In this document: one piece after another, positions 49,851-58,740 of the stretch
How the letters are laid out: each line of letters starts with the position of its first letter
Numbering within the stretch: position 1 is the stretch's first letter
Notes under the pieces: model-generated
What the model saw: the letters and a program-made list of their open reading frames with translations, nothing else
The model's database searches: none
What the model was told of the DNA's origin: nothing
Assembly: GCF_018598185.1 (NCBI RefSeq)
Contig: NZ_JAHESC010000033.1
Span: forward strand, 24,878-88,877
From: Dawidia soli
GTDB taxonomy: Bacteria; Bacteroidota; Bacteroidia; Cytophagales; Cyclobacteriaceae
Direction of reading: 5' to 3'
DNA length: 64,000 nt
Program-made: the position numbers and the translations under genes

Positions 49851-52800
49851 ATGAGAACTCTATTTCTACCCAATTTCCCAGGTCTCGGCATGGGGCGGGG
49901 CTTCCCGGGGATCGTCCTATGGATGAGCCTGCTGCTGGTGGCGTCCGCGGCGCATGCGCAGCTGGCTGTGCAGGGCACTGTACAAGACGAGACCGGTGCC
50001 GGCATGCCCGGTGTATACGTCGTGGTCAAGAACACGTCGCTGGGTACCACAACCGACGCCGACGGTAACTTTTCGATGAATGTCAACAGCAACGATGCCG
50101 TGCTGGTGTTCAGCTTCATCGGGTATGCCACGCAGGAAGTGGCCGTCAACGGCCGCACACGTGTGGACGTAACGTTGGCGGCCAGCGTGCAGTCGCTGGA
50201 CGAAGTGGTCGTCGTGGGCTACGGCACACAAAAGAAGAGTGACATCACGGGGTCATTGGCGTCTGTCAGCTCCGAGTCCTTGCGCGAAGTGCCGGTGGCG
50301 AACGTACAGAACGCCCTGCAGGGGCGTGCTGCCGGCGTGGAGGTACAACGCGTGGGGAGCACACCGGGCTCGAGCGCGCAGATCCGCATTCGCGGTGAGC
50401 GTTCCGTATCGGGGAGCAACGACCCCCTCATTGTACTCGATGGGATACCGTACCAGGGAAACCTCAATGATATCAATACCGACGATATTGCCTCCATCGA
50501 GGTATTAAAAGACGCATCGGCTACGGCGATCTATGGATCGCGCGGCGCTAACGGCGTGATCCTGGTAACGACCAAACGGGGAAAGAAGGGAGAGAACATC
50601 CTTTCGTTCAACAGCTATTACGGTATCAGCACCGTGTCCAAGAAATACCCGGTATACGATGCCAAAGGATATGAAAACCTGCGCGACAGGTCTGTATACC
50701 TTGGTGGCTATAAACCCGAGGAGCTTGAATCGATCCAGTTAGGCCGGTCTACCGACTGGCAGGACCTGATGTACGAGAACAGTTATATCACGGACCACAA
50801 CCTATCCATTTCAGGTGGCGGCGACCGGAGCACCTATTCGGTGGGTGGCGGATATTTCAAAGAAAAAGGTGTTTTGCCCGCGCAGGATTTTTCGCGCCTG
50901 AGCTTGCGGCTCACCGAAGACCTGCAGCTGAACGACCGTGTTAAGTTCGGCTTCAATTCCATGAACTCTTATAGCATCCGCAATGGCTCGAGCATCAGCC
51001 CCATGTTCCCGATCTTATCGCTCAGCCCCTTGATGCCGGCATATGAAGCCGACGGTACGATCGTCAAGGCCCCGGCCGGCAACGACGACGACCGGGCCAA
51101 TACCTATAGTCCGCTCTATCTGAAAAGCAACGACCATGACTGGGTCGACCGCATCCGCCGGATCCGTACGTTCAATAGTTTATACGGCGAGGCCGAAATT
51201 ATACCGGGCCTGACCTATCGCCTGAATATCGGCCTGGACTACTCGCAGGAGGAAAACAGCCAGTTCCGCGGGATGGATACGTACTTCACACCGAACGCCG
51301 GTAACTATGCCAGCGTCGATAATACAGAGGAATGGAGCTATACCCTGGAAAACATCCTGATGTATGAGAAGACTTTTGCGGAAAAGCATCATGTTAAATT
51401 CACAGGCCTGTATAGCGTGCAGGAATCGCAGAAGCACAACACGTTTGTGCGCAAGGATTCGATCACGAGCGACTTTGTGGAATACTATAACCTGGGCACG
51501 TCGGTGGAAACGGCCAACCGTCGGCTGGACGGCAAAGAAGCTAAGTGGGGTATTGTGTCCTACATGGGACGTATCAACTATAGCTTTGAAGACAAATACC
51601 TGTTGACGCTGACCGGGCGTATCGACGGTTCTTCCCGTCTTTCTGAGAAATGGCATCGTTACCCGGCGGTGTCGGGTGGGTGGAATATTATCAAGGAGGA
51701 CTTTATGCAAAATGTCCGGCCCGTGTCAAACCTGAAGCTGCGGGTAGGGTGGGGGAATACGTCCAACCAGGCGGTTGATCCCTACAGCCTGATCGGCGGC
51801 GTGACCAACACCTGGCGCAACGGAGCCAACAACGTGCCGATCGTCTATAATTTTGGTACAAAGCTCCAGAACGGTTATTATGTAAGTCGCATAGCCAGCC
51901 AGAAGCTTGTGTGGGAGTTTACGGCGACCACCAACATCGGTATCGACTTCGGGCTGTTTGAAGACCGCATCACCGGCTCGATCGATTGGTATAACGCACG
52001 CACCCACAACATTATTTATAACCGTACGCTGCCGGCCACGTCGGGTGTCAATAGCGACTATGCCACGAACATCGGTAAAATGCAGAACCGTGGCATGGAG
52101 ATCTCCATCTCGTCCATCAACATCGAAACACCGGGCGGGTTTCAGTGGAGCACCGATCTCAACATCTTCTGGAACCGGAACAAGCTGCTTTTCCTCGACG
52201 ACGGTTTTGTGCGGAACATTGAAAACGGATTGCACATCGGTGAACCGCTCACGGCGATCTACGACTTCGACAAGCAGGGTATCTGGCAGACGGGTGAAGA
52301 AGCGCAGGCTCAATCGTTCGGACAGGTGCCGGGTCAGCTCAAGATCCGCGATATCAGTGGTCCCGACGGTGTACCCGACGGTAAGATCACGCCCGAATAC
52401 GACCGTACCATCATCGGCAGCGGCCAGGCGAAGTGGCAGGGAGGTATTACCAACCGCTTTTCCTATAAAGGCTTTGACCTTTCGTTTGTGACCTATGCCC
52501 GCTTCGGCGGTACCCTGATCAGCGCAATACACCAGCCGTTGGCGGGTTACCTGACGATCAACGACGGTCGCCGCAATCAGCTGAAAGTCGACTACTGGAC
52601 ACCGGAAAATCCGACCAACGACTTCCCGGCACCTCTTGCGACGATCACGCCGCCGCAAGCTACGTCTGCCTGGACAACGCTGGGCTACTACGATGCGTCG
52701 TTCGTGCGGATCAGGAGCATCAACTTCGGGTATAAAATCCCGACGGCGGTGGCCGAGCGGATCCGGGCACGCTCCATTCGCGTTTATACCACGGTGATCA

Positions 52801-52979
52801 ACCCGGTGGTGCTCTACTCGCCGTACATGAAAGCGGGTGGCGTCGATCCTGAGGCAACCGGAACCGGTAAAACCGGCTTTGTACAGAACGGTGGCAATAT
52901 TCCCGACCGCGCGCTGACCGTAGCGCTGAGCTCGCCGCCCACACGCTCGTTTACGTTGGGCCTTAATATTACCTTCTAA
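49851..52979 (+). CDS. SusC-like TonB-dependent transporter (hemicellulose locus)
   Basis: The 1042-residue protein has a signal peptide (about 1-38, AHAQ), then a carboxypeptidase-regulatory-like domain (VQGTVQDETGAGMPGVYVVVKN) and the plug beginning EVVVVGYGTQKKSDITG. The 22-strand barrel ends LGLNITF. It lacks an STN domain, unlike the transporter at 29475, so control is expected through LacI and/or the LuxR-type regulator. SusD follows by 17 bp. Confidence 0.96.
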   Translation: MRTLFLPNFPGLGMGRGFPGIVLWMSLLLVASAAHAQLAVQGTVQDETGAGMPGVYVVVKNTSLGTTTDADGNFSMNVNSNDAVLVFSFIGYATQEVAVNGRTRVDVTLAASVQSLDEVVVVGYGTQKKSDITGSLASVSSESLREVPVANVQNALQGRAAGVEVQRVGSTPGSSAQIRIRGERSVSGSNDPLIVLDGIPYQGNLNDINTDDIASIEVLKDASATAIYGSRGANGVILVTTKRGKKGENILSFNSYYGISTVSKKYPVYDAKGYENLRDRSVYLGGYKPEELESIQLGRSTDWQDLMYENSYITDHNLSISGGGDRSTYSVGGGYFKEKGVLPAQDFSRLSLRLTEDLQLNDRVKFGFNSMNSYSIRNGSSISPMFPILSLSPLMPAYEADGTIVKAPAGNDDDRANTYSPLYLKSNDHDWVDRIRRIRTFNSLYGEAEIIPGLTYRLNIGLDYSQEENSQFRGMDTYFTPNAGNYASVDNTEEWSYTLENILMYEKTFAEKHHVKFTGLYSVQESQKHNTFVRKDSITSDFVEYYNLGTSVETANRRLDGKEAKWGIVSYMGRINYSFEDKYLLTLTGRIDGSSRLSEKWHRYPAVSGGWNIIKEDFMQNVRPVSNLKLRVGWGNTSNQAVDPYSLIGGVTNTWRNGANNVPIVYNFGTKLQNGYYVSRIASQKLVWEFTATTNIGIDFGLFEDRITGSIDWYNARTHNIIYNRTLPATSGVNSDYATNIGKMQNRGMEISISSINIETPGGFQWSTDLNIFWNRNKLLFLDDGFVRNIENGLHIGEPLTAIYDFDKQGIWQTGEEAQAQSFGQVPGQLKIRDISGPDGVPDGKITPEYDRTIIGSGQAKWQGGITNRFSYKGFDLSFVTYARFGGTLISAIHQPLAGYLTINDGRRNQLKVDYWTPENPTNDFPAPLATITPPQATSAWTTLGYYDASFVRIRSINFGYKIPTAVAERIRARSIRVYTTVINPVVLYSPYMKAGGVDPEATGTGKTGFVQNGGNIPDRALTVALSSPPTRSFTLGLNITF

Positions 52980-52996
52980 AATAAAAACACTGGTTT

Positions 52997-54826
52997 ATGA
53001 AATTCTTAAATAAACTTATACCCTCGTCGCGCTGCCTGGTGTTGGTAACCCTGCTGTCGACCGCGTGTAACGAGATCCTCGAAGAGAATCCCTATACCAC
53101 CTTTACGAAGGACTACTTTAAGACCTCGGGCGGTTTTCGTTCAGCGGTTGTGACCGGGTATGCAGGCATGCGTTTTAACTATGGGCCTATTGGTGCATTG
53201 GACCTGAACGTATTTGGTACGGATGAATGGACCAACGGCGACCAAGCTATCAGCTCGCCGCTGAATGTATATAACGTCAGTACGTCGGAGGGCGACTTGC
53301 TTACGCCCTGGAACAATAACTTCTGGCACATCAATACGCTCAACCTGATCATCAACCTGAAGCCGGAAGAACTCGTTGACGTGCGGGAAGCAGACAGGGT
53401 CGTCTGGGTAGCGGAAGCCCGTTATCTGCGTGCACAGTACTATTATTTGCTGGTAACACAGTTCGGTGCGGTACCACTCGACCTGGGTTCGGGAGAGCTT
53501 CAGTTTAATGACCTGCCGACCTCTGCCTTTAACCGGTTGCCGGTGGACGATCTGCTGGTAAAGAATTACCAGGCCATGATCGACGACCTCACATTCGCCG
53601 TGGAGAACCTGCCCGCGAAGCGTCCCGAAAGAGCCTTCAACTTGTCGAAATCCGCCGCGTTGCACCTGCTGGCAAAGGTATACCTATACCGCGGATATTC
53701 GGCCGCCAGCCAATCTACGGACTTTCAGAACGCTTACAATACGGCTATTCAGCTCATCAACGGCAAGGATACGTATGGTGCAGCGTTGCTTGAAAACTTT
53801 GCCGATGTGTTCCGGGAAGGGAATGACTACAATGCGGAGATACTGTACGCCGTCGAGCGTCTGCCGAAGAACAACACGGCGAACGAAATGCTCGATCCCT
53901 CGACCGACTTTGCCAACAAGGCGAACATGACCAACAACATGTTCAACTCAAACTACCAGGGACCGATCTTTGTCTTTGATCCTTCGACGACGCCCCCTTC
54001 CACGCAGGCCTATATCGACGGCCGCCCGCTGGAGTACGGTCGTCCCTTACGCCGGTTCGCCCCGACCCAGTGGCTTTTTGAAACGGCCTTTGCCGACAAG
54101 AAGAACGACAGCCGCTTCGACAATTCGTTCCGGATGGTGTGGTACGCACGGTCTGTGTCGGCCACGCCGCCCGCTACCTACGTGGATCGATTACAGGTAA
54201 TCGGGTTGAATATCGGCGACACTGCTTTTTACCTGACGAAGACGGACCGGGAGGCCGATTCGTTGAAGGCGTTGACCGGTGCTCAAAAGAAAAACTACCG
54301 GGTCTTTGGTCCGAGCGAATTCTATACCAACGCCAACCGGACCAACCTGATCTACCCGAGCCTTACGAAGTTCCAGAGTATACAGCGGGCTAACTTCCAG
54401 GATGCGTCCGGCAGGCCGTTGCCGGTGAGCCGCTTTGCGGAAACGTATCTGCTCGCAGCGGAAGCCGCCATGCTACTGGGGCAGTCAGGTGAAGCTGCCG
54501 ATCTGATCAATGTGTTGAAGCGCCGCGCGGCGTACCGTCCGGGACTGACGCCGGAGGAGGTCGAGAGCCGCTATGCGGCCATCGAAGTGACGGCTGACGA
54601 TATAGACATCGACTTTATACTCGACGAGCGCACACGTGAGCTGGCCGGTGAGCACTCGCGTTGGCCGGACCTCGCGGCGCGGGGCAAGTTGCTGGACCGG
54701 GTGCCGACCCGCAATCCCGATGCGGCCAATATTCAACCGCACCATGTACTGCGCCCCATCCCGCAAAGTCAGCTGGACCGGATATCCGATCCGGACAAAG
54801 CCAAGTATCAGAATCCCGTGTACTAA
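52997..54826 (+). CDS. SusD/RagB-family lipoprotein (hemicellulose locus)
   Basis: The 609-residue lipoprotein (LLSTACNEIL, Cys near 25) pairs with the SusC upstream. Typical SusD segments are RVVWVAEARYLRAQYYYLLV, FAETYLLAAEAAMLLG and IDFILDERTRELAGEHSRWPDLAARGK. The end (HHVLRPIPQSQLDRISDPDKAKYQNPVY) is the standard SusD C-terminus. A strong terminator follows. Confidence 0.95.
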   Translation: MKFLNKLIPSSRCLVLVTLLSTACNEILEENPYTTFTKDYFKTSGGFRSAVVTGYAGMRFNYGPIGALDLNVFGTDEWTNGDQAISSPLNVYNVSTSEGDLLTPWNNNFWHINTLNLIINLKPEELVDVREADRVVWVAEARYLRAQYYYLLVTQFGAVPLDLGSGELQFNDLPTSAFNRLPVDDLLVKNYQAMIDDLTFAVENLPAKRPERAFNLSKSAALHLLAKVYLYRGYSAASQSTDFQNAYNTAIQLINGKDTYGAALLENFADVFREGNDYNAEILYAVERLPKNNTANEMLDPSTDFANKANMTNNMFNSNYQGPIFVFDPSTTPPSTQAYIDGRPLEYGRPLRRFAPTQWLFETAFADKKNDSRFDNSFRMVWYARSVSATPPATYVDRLQVIGLNIGDTAFYLTKTDREADSLKALTGAQKKNYRVFGPSEFYTNANRTNLIYPSLTKFQSIQRANFQDASGRPLPVSRFAETYLLAAEAAMLLGQSGEAADLINVLKRRAAYRPGLTPEEVESRYAAIEVTADDIDIDFILDERTRELAGEHSRWPDLAARGKLLDRVPTRNPDAANIQPHHVLRPIPQSQLDRISDPDKAKYQNPVY

Positions 54827-54862
54827 CGGAATCGTTACTGCTTTACCCCTTTGGAGTTTGGT

Positions 54863-54897
54863 GTGAAGGAAGGTTGTTACCTTCCTTCACTATTTTT
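54863..54897 (+). terminator. Terminator between susD and the GH35 gene
   Basis: GTGAAGGAAGGT (54863-54874) and ACCTTCCTTCAC (54879-54890) form a perfect 12-bp stem with loop TGTT, followed by TATTTTT. It ends only 18 bp before the GH35 start codon, so it can reduce transcription into the enzyme genes. Confidence 0.88.
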
Positions 54898-54914
54898 AAC
54901 GTATCTTCCTTCCG

Positions 54915-56537
54915 ATGAAATACCTGTTTATATACTGCGCAGTCGTTATACTGGCCTGCGCCACGACTATACGGGCACAGCCGCTGCCGTCATTACAACG
55001 GCAGGGCGCGGCCGGCCACCTGGTGGTGAACGGTAAACCCTTCCTGGTGCTGGGGGGCGAGTTGGGCAACTCCAGCGCGTCCAGTGCCGACTATATGCGG
55101 CCCCTCTGGAAAAAGCTGCAGGCCATGCATTGCAACACCGTGCTGGCGCCGGTATACTGGGAGCTGATCGAGCCCGCCCCGGGTAAATTCGATTTTACGA
55201 CGGTCGACAGCCTGTTGGCCGGTGCCCGCCGTCATGGTATAAAACTGGTCTTCCTGTGGTTCGGAAGCTGGAAGAACAGTATGTCGTGTTATGTGCCGGC
55301 GTGGGTCAAGAAGGATTATAAGACTTATCCGCGTGCTTACGACGCGCGGGGCCAGGCGCAGGAGATCCTCACGCCGTTCAGCGCCAACAACCTGCGTGCC
55401 GACGTCGATGCCTTTCGCGCGCTCATGAAGCACATCCGCACGGAGGATGAGAAGCACCAAACGGTGATTATGATCCAGGTGGAGAACGAGATCGGCATGT
55501 TGCCCAGCGCCCGCGACTACCATCCCGACGCTACGAAGGCATTTCATCAGCCGGTCCCCGCGGCGTTGATGCAATACCTGCAGCAACATCGAAAGAGCCT
55601 GGCGCCGGCGCTGGCAACGGCCTGGAAGAAGAATGGCACCCGTGCCGCCGGCACCTGGGAGGAAGTATTTGGCAAAGGCCTGGCCACGGACGAAATGTTT
55701 ATCGCCTGGCACTTTGCGGTCTTTGCCAACCAGGTAGCGCAGGAGGGCAAGAAGGTATACCCGCTGCCGATGTTTGTCAATGCGGCGCTGAACCGCCCCA
55801 ACGTAAAGCCGGGCGACTACCCCAGCGGCGGGCCGCTGCCGCACATCATCGATGTCTGGAAGGCGGCTACGCCTGCGATCGATCTGTTGTCTCCGGATTT
55901 TTACAATCCCGACTTTGCCTACTGGAACGACCTGTATACGCGTCCGGACAATGCATTGTTCATTCCCGAGATACGGTTTGAGCCGTCGGTTGCGGCCAAA
56001 GTATTTTATGCGCTGGGTCACTACCAGGCGATCGGCTTTTCACCGTTCTCCATCGAGTCGACAGACGCGCCGGAGCGCGAGCCTATCGGCCGGAGCTATC
56101 GTGTGTTGGAGCAGCTGATACCGCAGCTCTGCCGGCACCAGGGCAAACCCACGCTCGACGGCGTATTGCTCGACAAACACGCGGACACGGATACGCTGAC
56201 GTTTGGCAACTATATATTTATCGTAAAGCACGACTATACCCTGGGATGGTCGCCCGGTGCCAAGGAGGAGGCCTGGCCGCAGGCGGGCGGGCTTATCCTG
56301 CAAACCGCGGCCGATGAGTTTGTCGTGGCCGGCACGGGCATTGTCGTTACATTTGTATCCGCGCAAGCGAGCAACGGGCGGACCGGGATCCTCACGATCG
56401 AGGAAGGCGAATACCGCGAGGGCCGCTGGGTGCCCGGTCGCACGATGAACGGCGACCAAAGCCACCAGGGAAGGCACCTGCGCTTTCCTGTCGGTGAGTG
56501 TGGTATTCAGAAATTGTCATTATACCAGTATAAGTGA
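54915..56537 (+). CDS. GH35 beta-galactosidase
   Basis: The 540-residue exported enzyme (signal to about residue 21, IRAQ) has a GH35 TIM barrel. The acid/base Glu192 lies in QVENEIG and the nucleophile Glu352 in LFIPEIRFEP. The C-terminal part (about 430-540) resembles the DUF5597 beta domain of the short GH35 enzymes found in xylan/xyloglucan degraders. It would remove terminal beta-galactose from oligosaccharides imported by the adjacent SusCD. The esterase gene follows closely. Confidence 0.93.
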   Translation: MKYLFIYCAVVILACATTIRAQPLPSLQRQGAAGHLVVNGKPFLVLGGELGNSSASSADYMRPLWKKLQAMHCNTVLAPVYWELIEPAPGKFDFTTVDSLLAGARRHGIKLVFLWFGSWKNSMSCYVPAWVKKDYKTYPRAYDARGQAQEILTPFSANNLRADVDAFRALMKHIRTEDEKHQTVIMIQVENEIGMLPSARDYHPDATKAFHQPVPAALMQYLQQHRKSLAPALATAWKKNGTRAAGTWEEVFGKGLATDEMFIAWHFAVFANQVAQEGKKVYPLPMFVNAALNRPNVKPGDYPSGGPLPHIIDVWKAATPAIDLLSPDFYNPDFAYWNDLYTRPDNALFIPEIRFEPSVAAKVFYALGHYQAIGFSPFSIESTDAPEREPIGRSYRVLEQLIPQLCRHQGKPTLDGVLLDKHADTDTLTFGNYIFIVKHDYTLGWSPGAKEEAWPQAGGLILQTAADEFVVAGTGIVVTFVSAQASNGRTGILTIEEGEYREGRWVPGRTMNGDQSHQGRHLRFPVGECGIQKLSLYQYK

Positions 56538-56545
56538 TTTTTATC

Positions 56546-58495
56546 ATGAAGGATCGAAGTGTACGGCGAGGCATGGTGGTACTGGCCTGGCTGCTGAGCA
56601 GTACGTTGTTGCCGGCACAGGTGAAGTTGCCCGCCCTTGTACGCGACAGCATGATCGTACAGCGCGATGCGAAGGTAAAGATCTGGGGGTGGGCATCCCC
56701 GGGTGAGCGCGTGCAGGTGGCGCTTGCCAGGAAGCACTACAAGGCAACGGCCGGGGCAGACGGTACGTGGTCCATCCTGGCGGGTCCGCTGCCGGCCGGT
56801 GGTCCGTATACGATCGATATACAGGCGAGCAACAAGATCACCCTGCGGAATATCCTGGCCGGCGATGTGTGGCTCTGCGCGGGACAATCCAACATGGTAC
56901 ACTCCCTGGCATTGCACCAGGAGCGTTACAAACAAGATATTGCGCAGGCAAACTATCCGCAGATCCGGAACTTCACGGTGCCGGTAACGGCCGACCTGCA
57001 AGGGCCCCGGGAGGACTTGCCGGGCGGCCGGTGGAAGGCGGCGAATCCTTCGGATGTCAAGGGCTTCTCGGTAATAGCGTATTTCTTTGCGCGGGCGTTA
57101 TACGAGAAATACCGTGTGCCGGTCGGTATCATCAACACCAGTGCAGGGGGGACGCCGATCGAAGCCTGGACGAGTGAGGATGGTCTGCGTGCCTTTCCGG
57201 CAGCCATGGTTAGCCTTCGGCAGAACAAAGACAGTGCGTATGTTCACCGGGTGAACCGTGGCGCCCGTGCAGCGTATGATGCCTGGGAGGCCGCGGTGCG
57301 TTCGGAGCCGGGATTTTCGGCGGGCGCGCGGGATGCTGCTGAAGTAACGGTAAAAGACTGGCGGCCGGTATATGTGCCGGGCTACTGGGAAGACCAGGGC
57401 ATTCGGGACCTGGACGGCATCGTTCGGTACCGCCGCGTGATCGAGCTGCCGGCCTCGGCGGCGGGCAAGCCGGCGCGTCTGGCGCTCGGGCGTATTGTGG
57501 ATGCGGATGATGTATATATCAACGGTGTGGCCGTGGGGCACACAGGATATCAGTATCCGCAGCGACGTTACCAGGTGCCCGCGGGGGTGCTGAAGGCCGG
57601 CAGGAATGTACTGACGGTGCGTGTCACGAACTATCACGGTAAAGGCGGCTTTGTGCCGGATAAGCCGTATCGGTTGGTCGTTGACAGCGATACCGTGGAT
57701 CTGACGGGGCATTGGCAGTATACGATCGATGTCGTCTTTCATGCGCCGGAACCGGTAGCGGAGATCATACCGCCGCGTTCGCAACCGGCGGCGTTGTTCA
57801 ATGGTATGGTGGCACCGCTGGTGCCGTATGCGATCAAGGGGGTTGTATGGTACCAGGGAGAGAGCAATACGGATACGCCCGAGGAGTACCGCAAGCTTCT
57901 TCCGGCGTTGATCGCTGACTGGCGTCAGCAATGGCAGCATGCTGCTCTGCCTTTTTTGTTTGTGCAGCTGCCGAACTTTAACGAAGTGAACTACCTGCCG
58001 GTGGAAAGCCGGTGGGCTTCTTTGCGGGAGGCACAGCGTCAGGCGCTACGCGTACCGCGTACGGCGATGGTGGTGGCGATCGATGTGGGGGAGTGGAACG
58101 ACATTCATCCTGGTAATAAAAAGCCGATCGGTGATCGGCTGGCGCTGGCGGCGCGGAGGCTGGTGTACGATGACAGGCAGGTGGTGAGCTCGGGGCCTGT
58201 GTTTCAGGGAGCGCGTTTAGCGGGGCGTTCCGTTGTTCTGTCGTTTCGTGAGATTGGGACCGGGCTTGCAACAAGTGATGGTGATGCGCCCGGGCAGTTT
58301 GCTGTAGCCGGTGTCGATAAGGTATATAAGCGGGCGACGGGCAGGATCGTTGATGACGCGGTTGTTGTTTCCAGTGCGTTTGTGGAGCATCCGGTATATG
58401 TTCGGTATGCATGGGGGGATAATCCGGCGAAGGCGAATCTTGTTAACCGGGAAGGGTTGCCGGCTTCGCCGTTTGAGGAGCGGGTTGTTGAATAG
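56546..58495 (+). CDS. SGNH-type acetylesterase (sialate O-acetylesterase family)
   Basis: The 649-residue exported protein (signal to about residue 25) belongs to the SASA/SGNH esterases. The catalytic Ser115 is in LCAGQSNM, a conserved WYQGESN segment follows later, and IDVGEWNDIHPGNK carries the Asp and His. A beta-sandwich like a GH2 sugar-binding domain is inserted (about 270-400, with GRIVDADDVYINGVAVG). It probably removes acetyl groups from hemicellulose. The ATG at 56546 is preferred to a GTG at 56534 that overlaps the preceding stop. Confidence 0.92.
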   Translation: MKDRSVRRGMVVLAWLLSSTLLPAQVKLPALVRDSMIVQRDAKVKIWGWASPGERVQVALARKHYKATAGADGTWSILAGPLPAGGPYTIDIQASNKITLRNILAGDVWLCAGQSNMVHSLALHQERYKQDIAQANYPQIRNFTVPVTADLQGPREDLPGGRWKAANPSDVKGFSVIAYFFARALYEKYRVPVGIINTSAGGTPIEAWTSEDGLRAFPAAMVSLRQNKDSAYVHRVNRGARAAYDAWEAAVRSEPGFSAGARDAAEVTVKDWRPVYVPGYWEDQGIRDLDGIVRYRRVIELPASAAGKPARLALGRIVDADDVYINGVAVGHTGYQYPQRRYQVPAGVLKAGRNVLTVRVTNYHGKGGFVPDKPYRLVVDSDTVDLTGHWQYTIDVVFHAPEPVAEIIPPRSQPAALFNGMVAPLVPYAIKGVVWYQGESNTDTPEEYRKLLPALIADWRQQWQHAALPFLFVQLPNFNEVNYLPVESRWASLREAQRQALRVPRTAMVVAIDVGEWNDIHPGNKKPIGDRLALAARRLVYDDRQVVSSGPVFQGARLAGRSVVLSFREIGTGLATSDGDAPGQFAVAGVDKVYKRATGRIVDDAVVVSSAFVEHPVYVRYAWGDNPAKANLVNREGLPASPFEERVVE

Positions 58496-58639
58496 AACGC
58501 GGTCTTGTCTCGGGCCACCTGAAGCTACGGTGGACGAATCGAGTTGTTGTTTCTTTGGCGTTAGGGCGCTCGAAAATAATTTGCGTGAAGGTTCGGAAGT
58601 CGGAGACTCCCTCCATCGATGCACGAATCATGCTAGGCA

Positions 58640-58672
58640 CGAGTCTCCGCCCCGCGGCGGGGCTAAGACTCG
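58640..58672. terminator. Hairpin between convergent esterase and regulator genes
   Basis: CGAGTCT (58640-58646) pairs with AGACTCG (58666-58672), and the inner GCCCCG (58649-58654) with CGGGGC (58658-58663). No T-run follows, so it may be a weak terminator. The remaining 58496-58740 holds nothing recognisable. Confidence 0.5.
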
Positions 58673-58740
58673 CGCCAGGTACTGATGTGTGTGGGGGCTA
58701 CGCCCCTACTACCCCTTTGGGCACCAAACTCCGACCTCCC

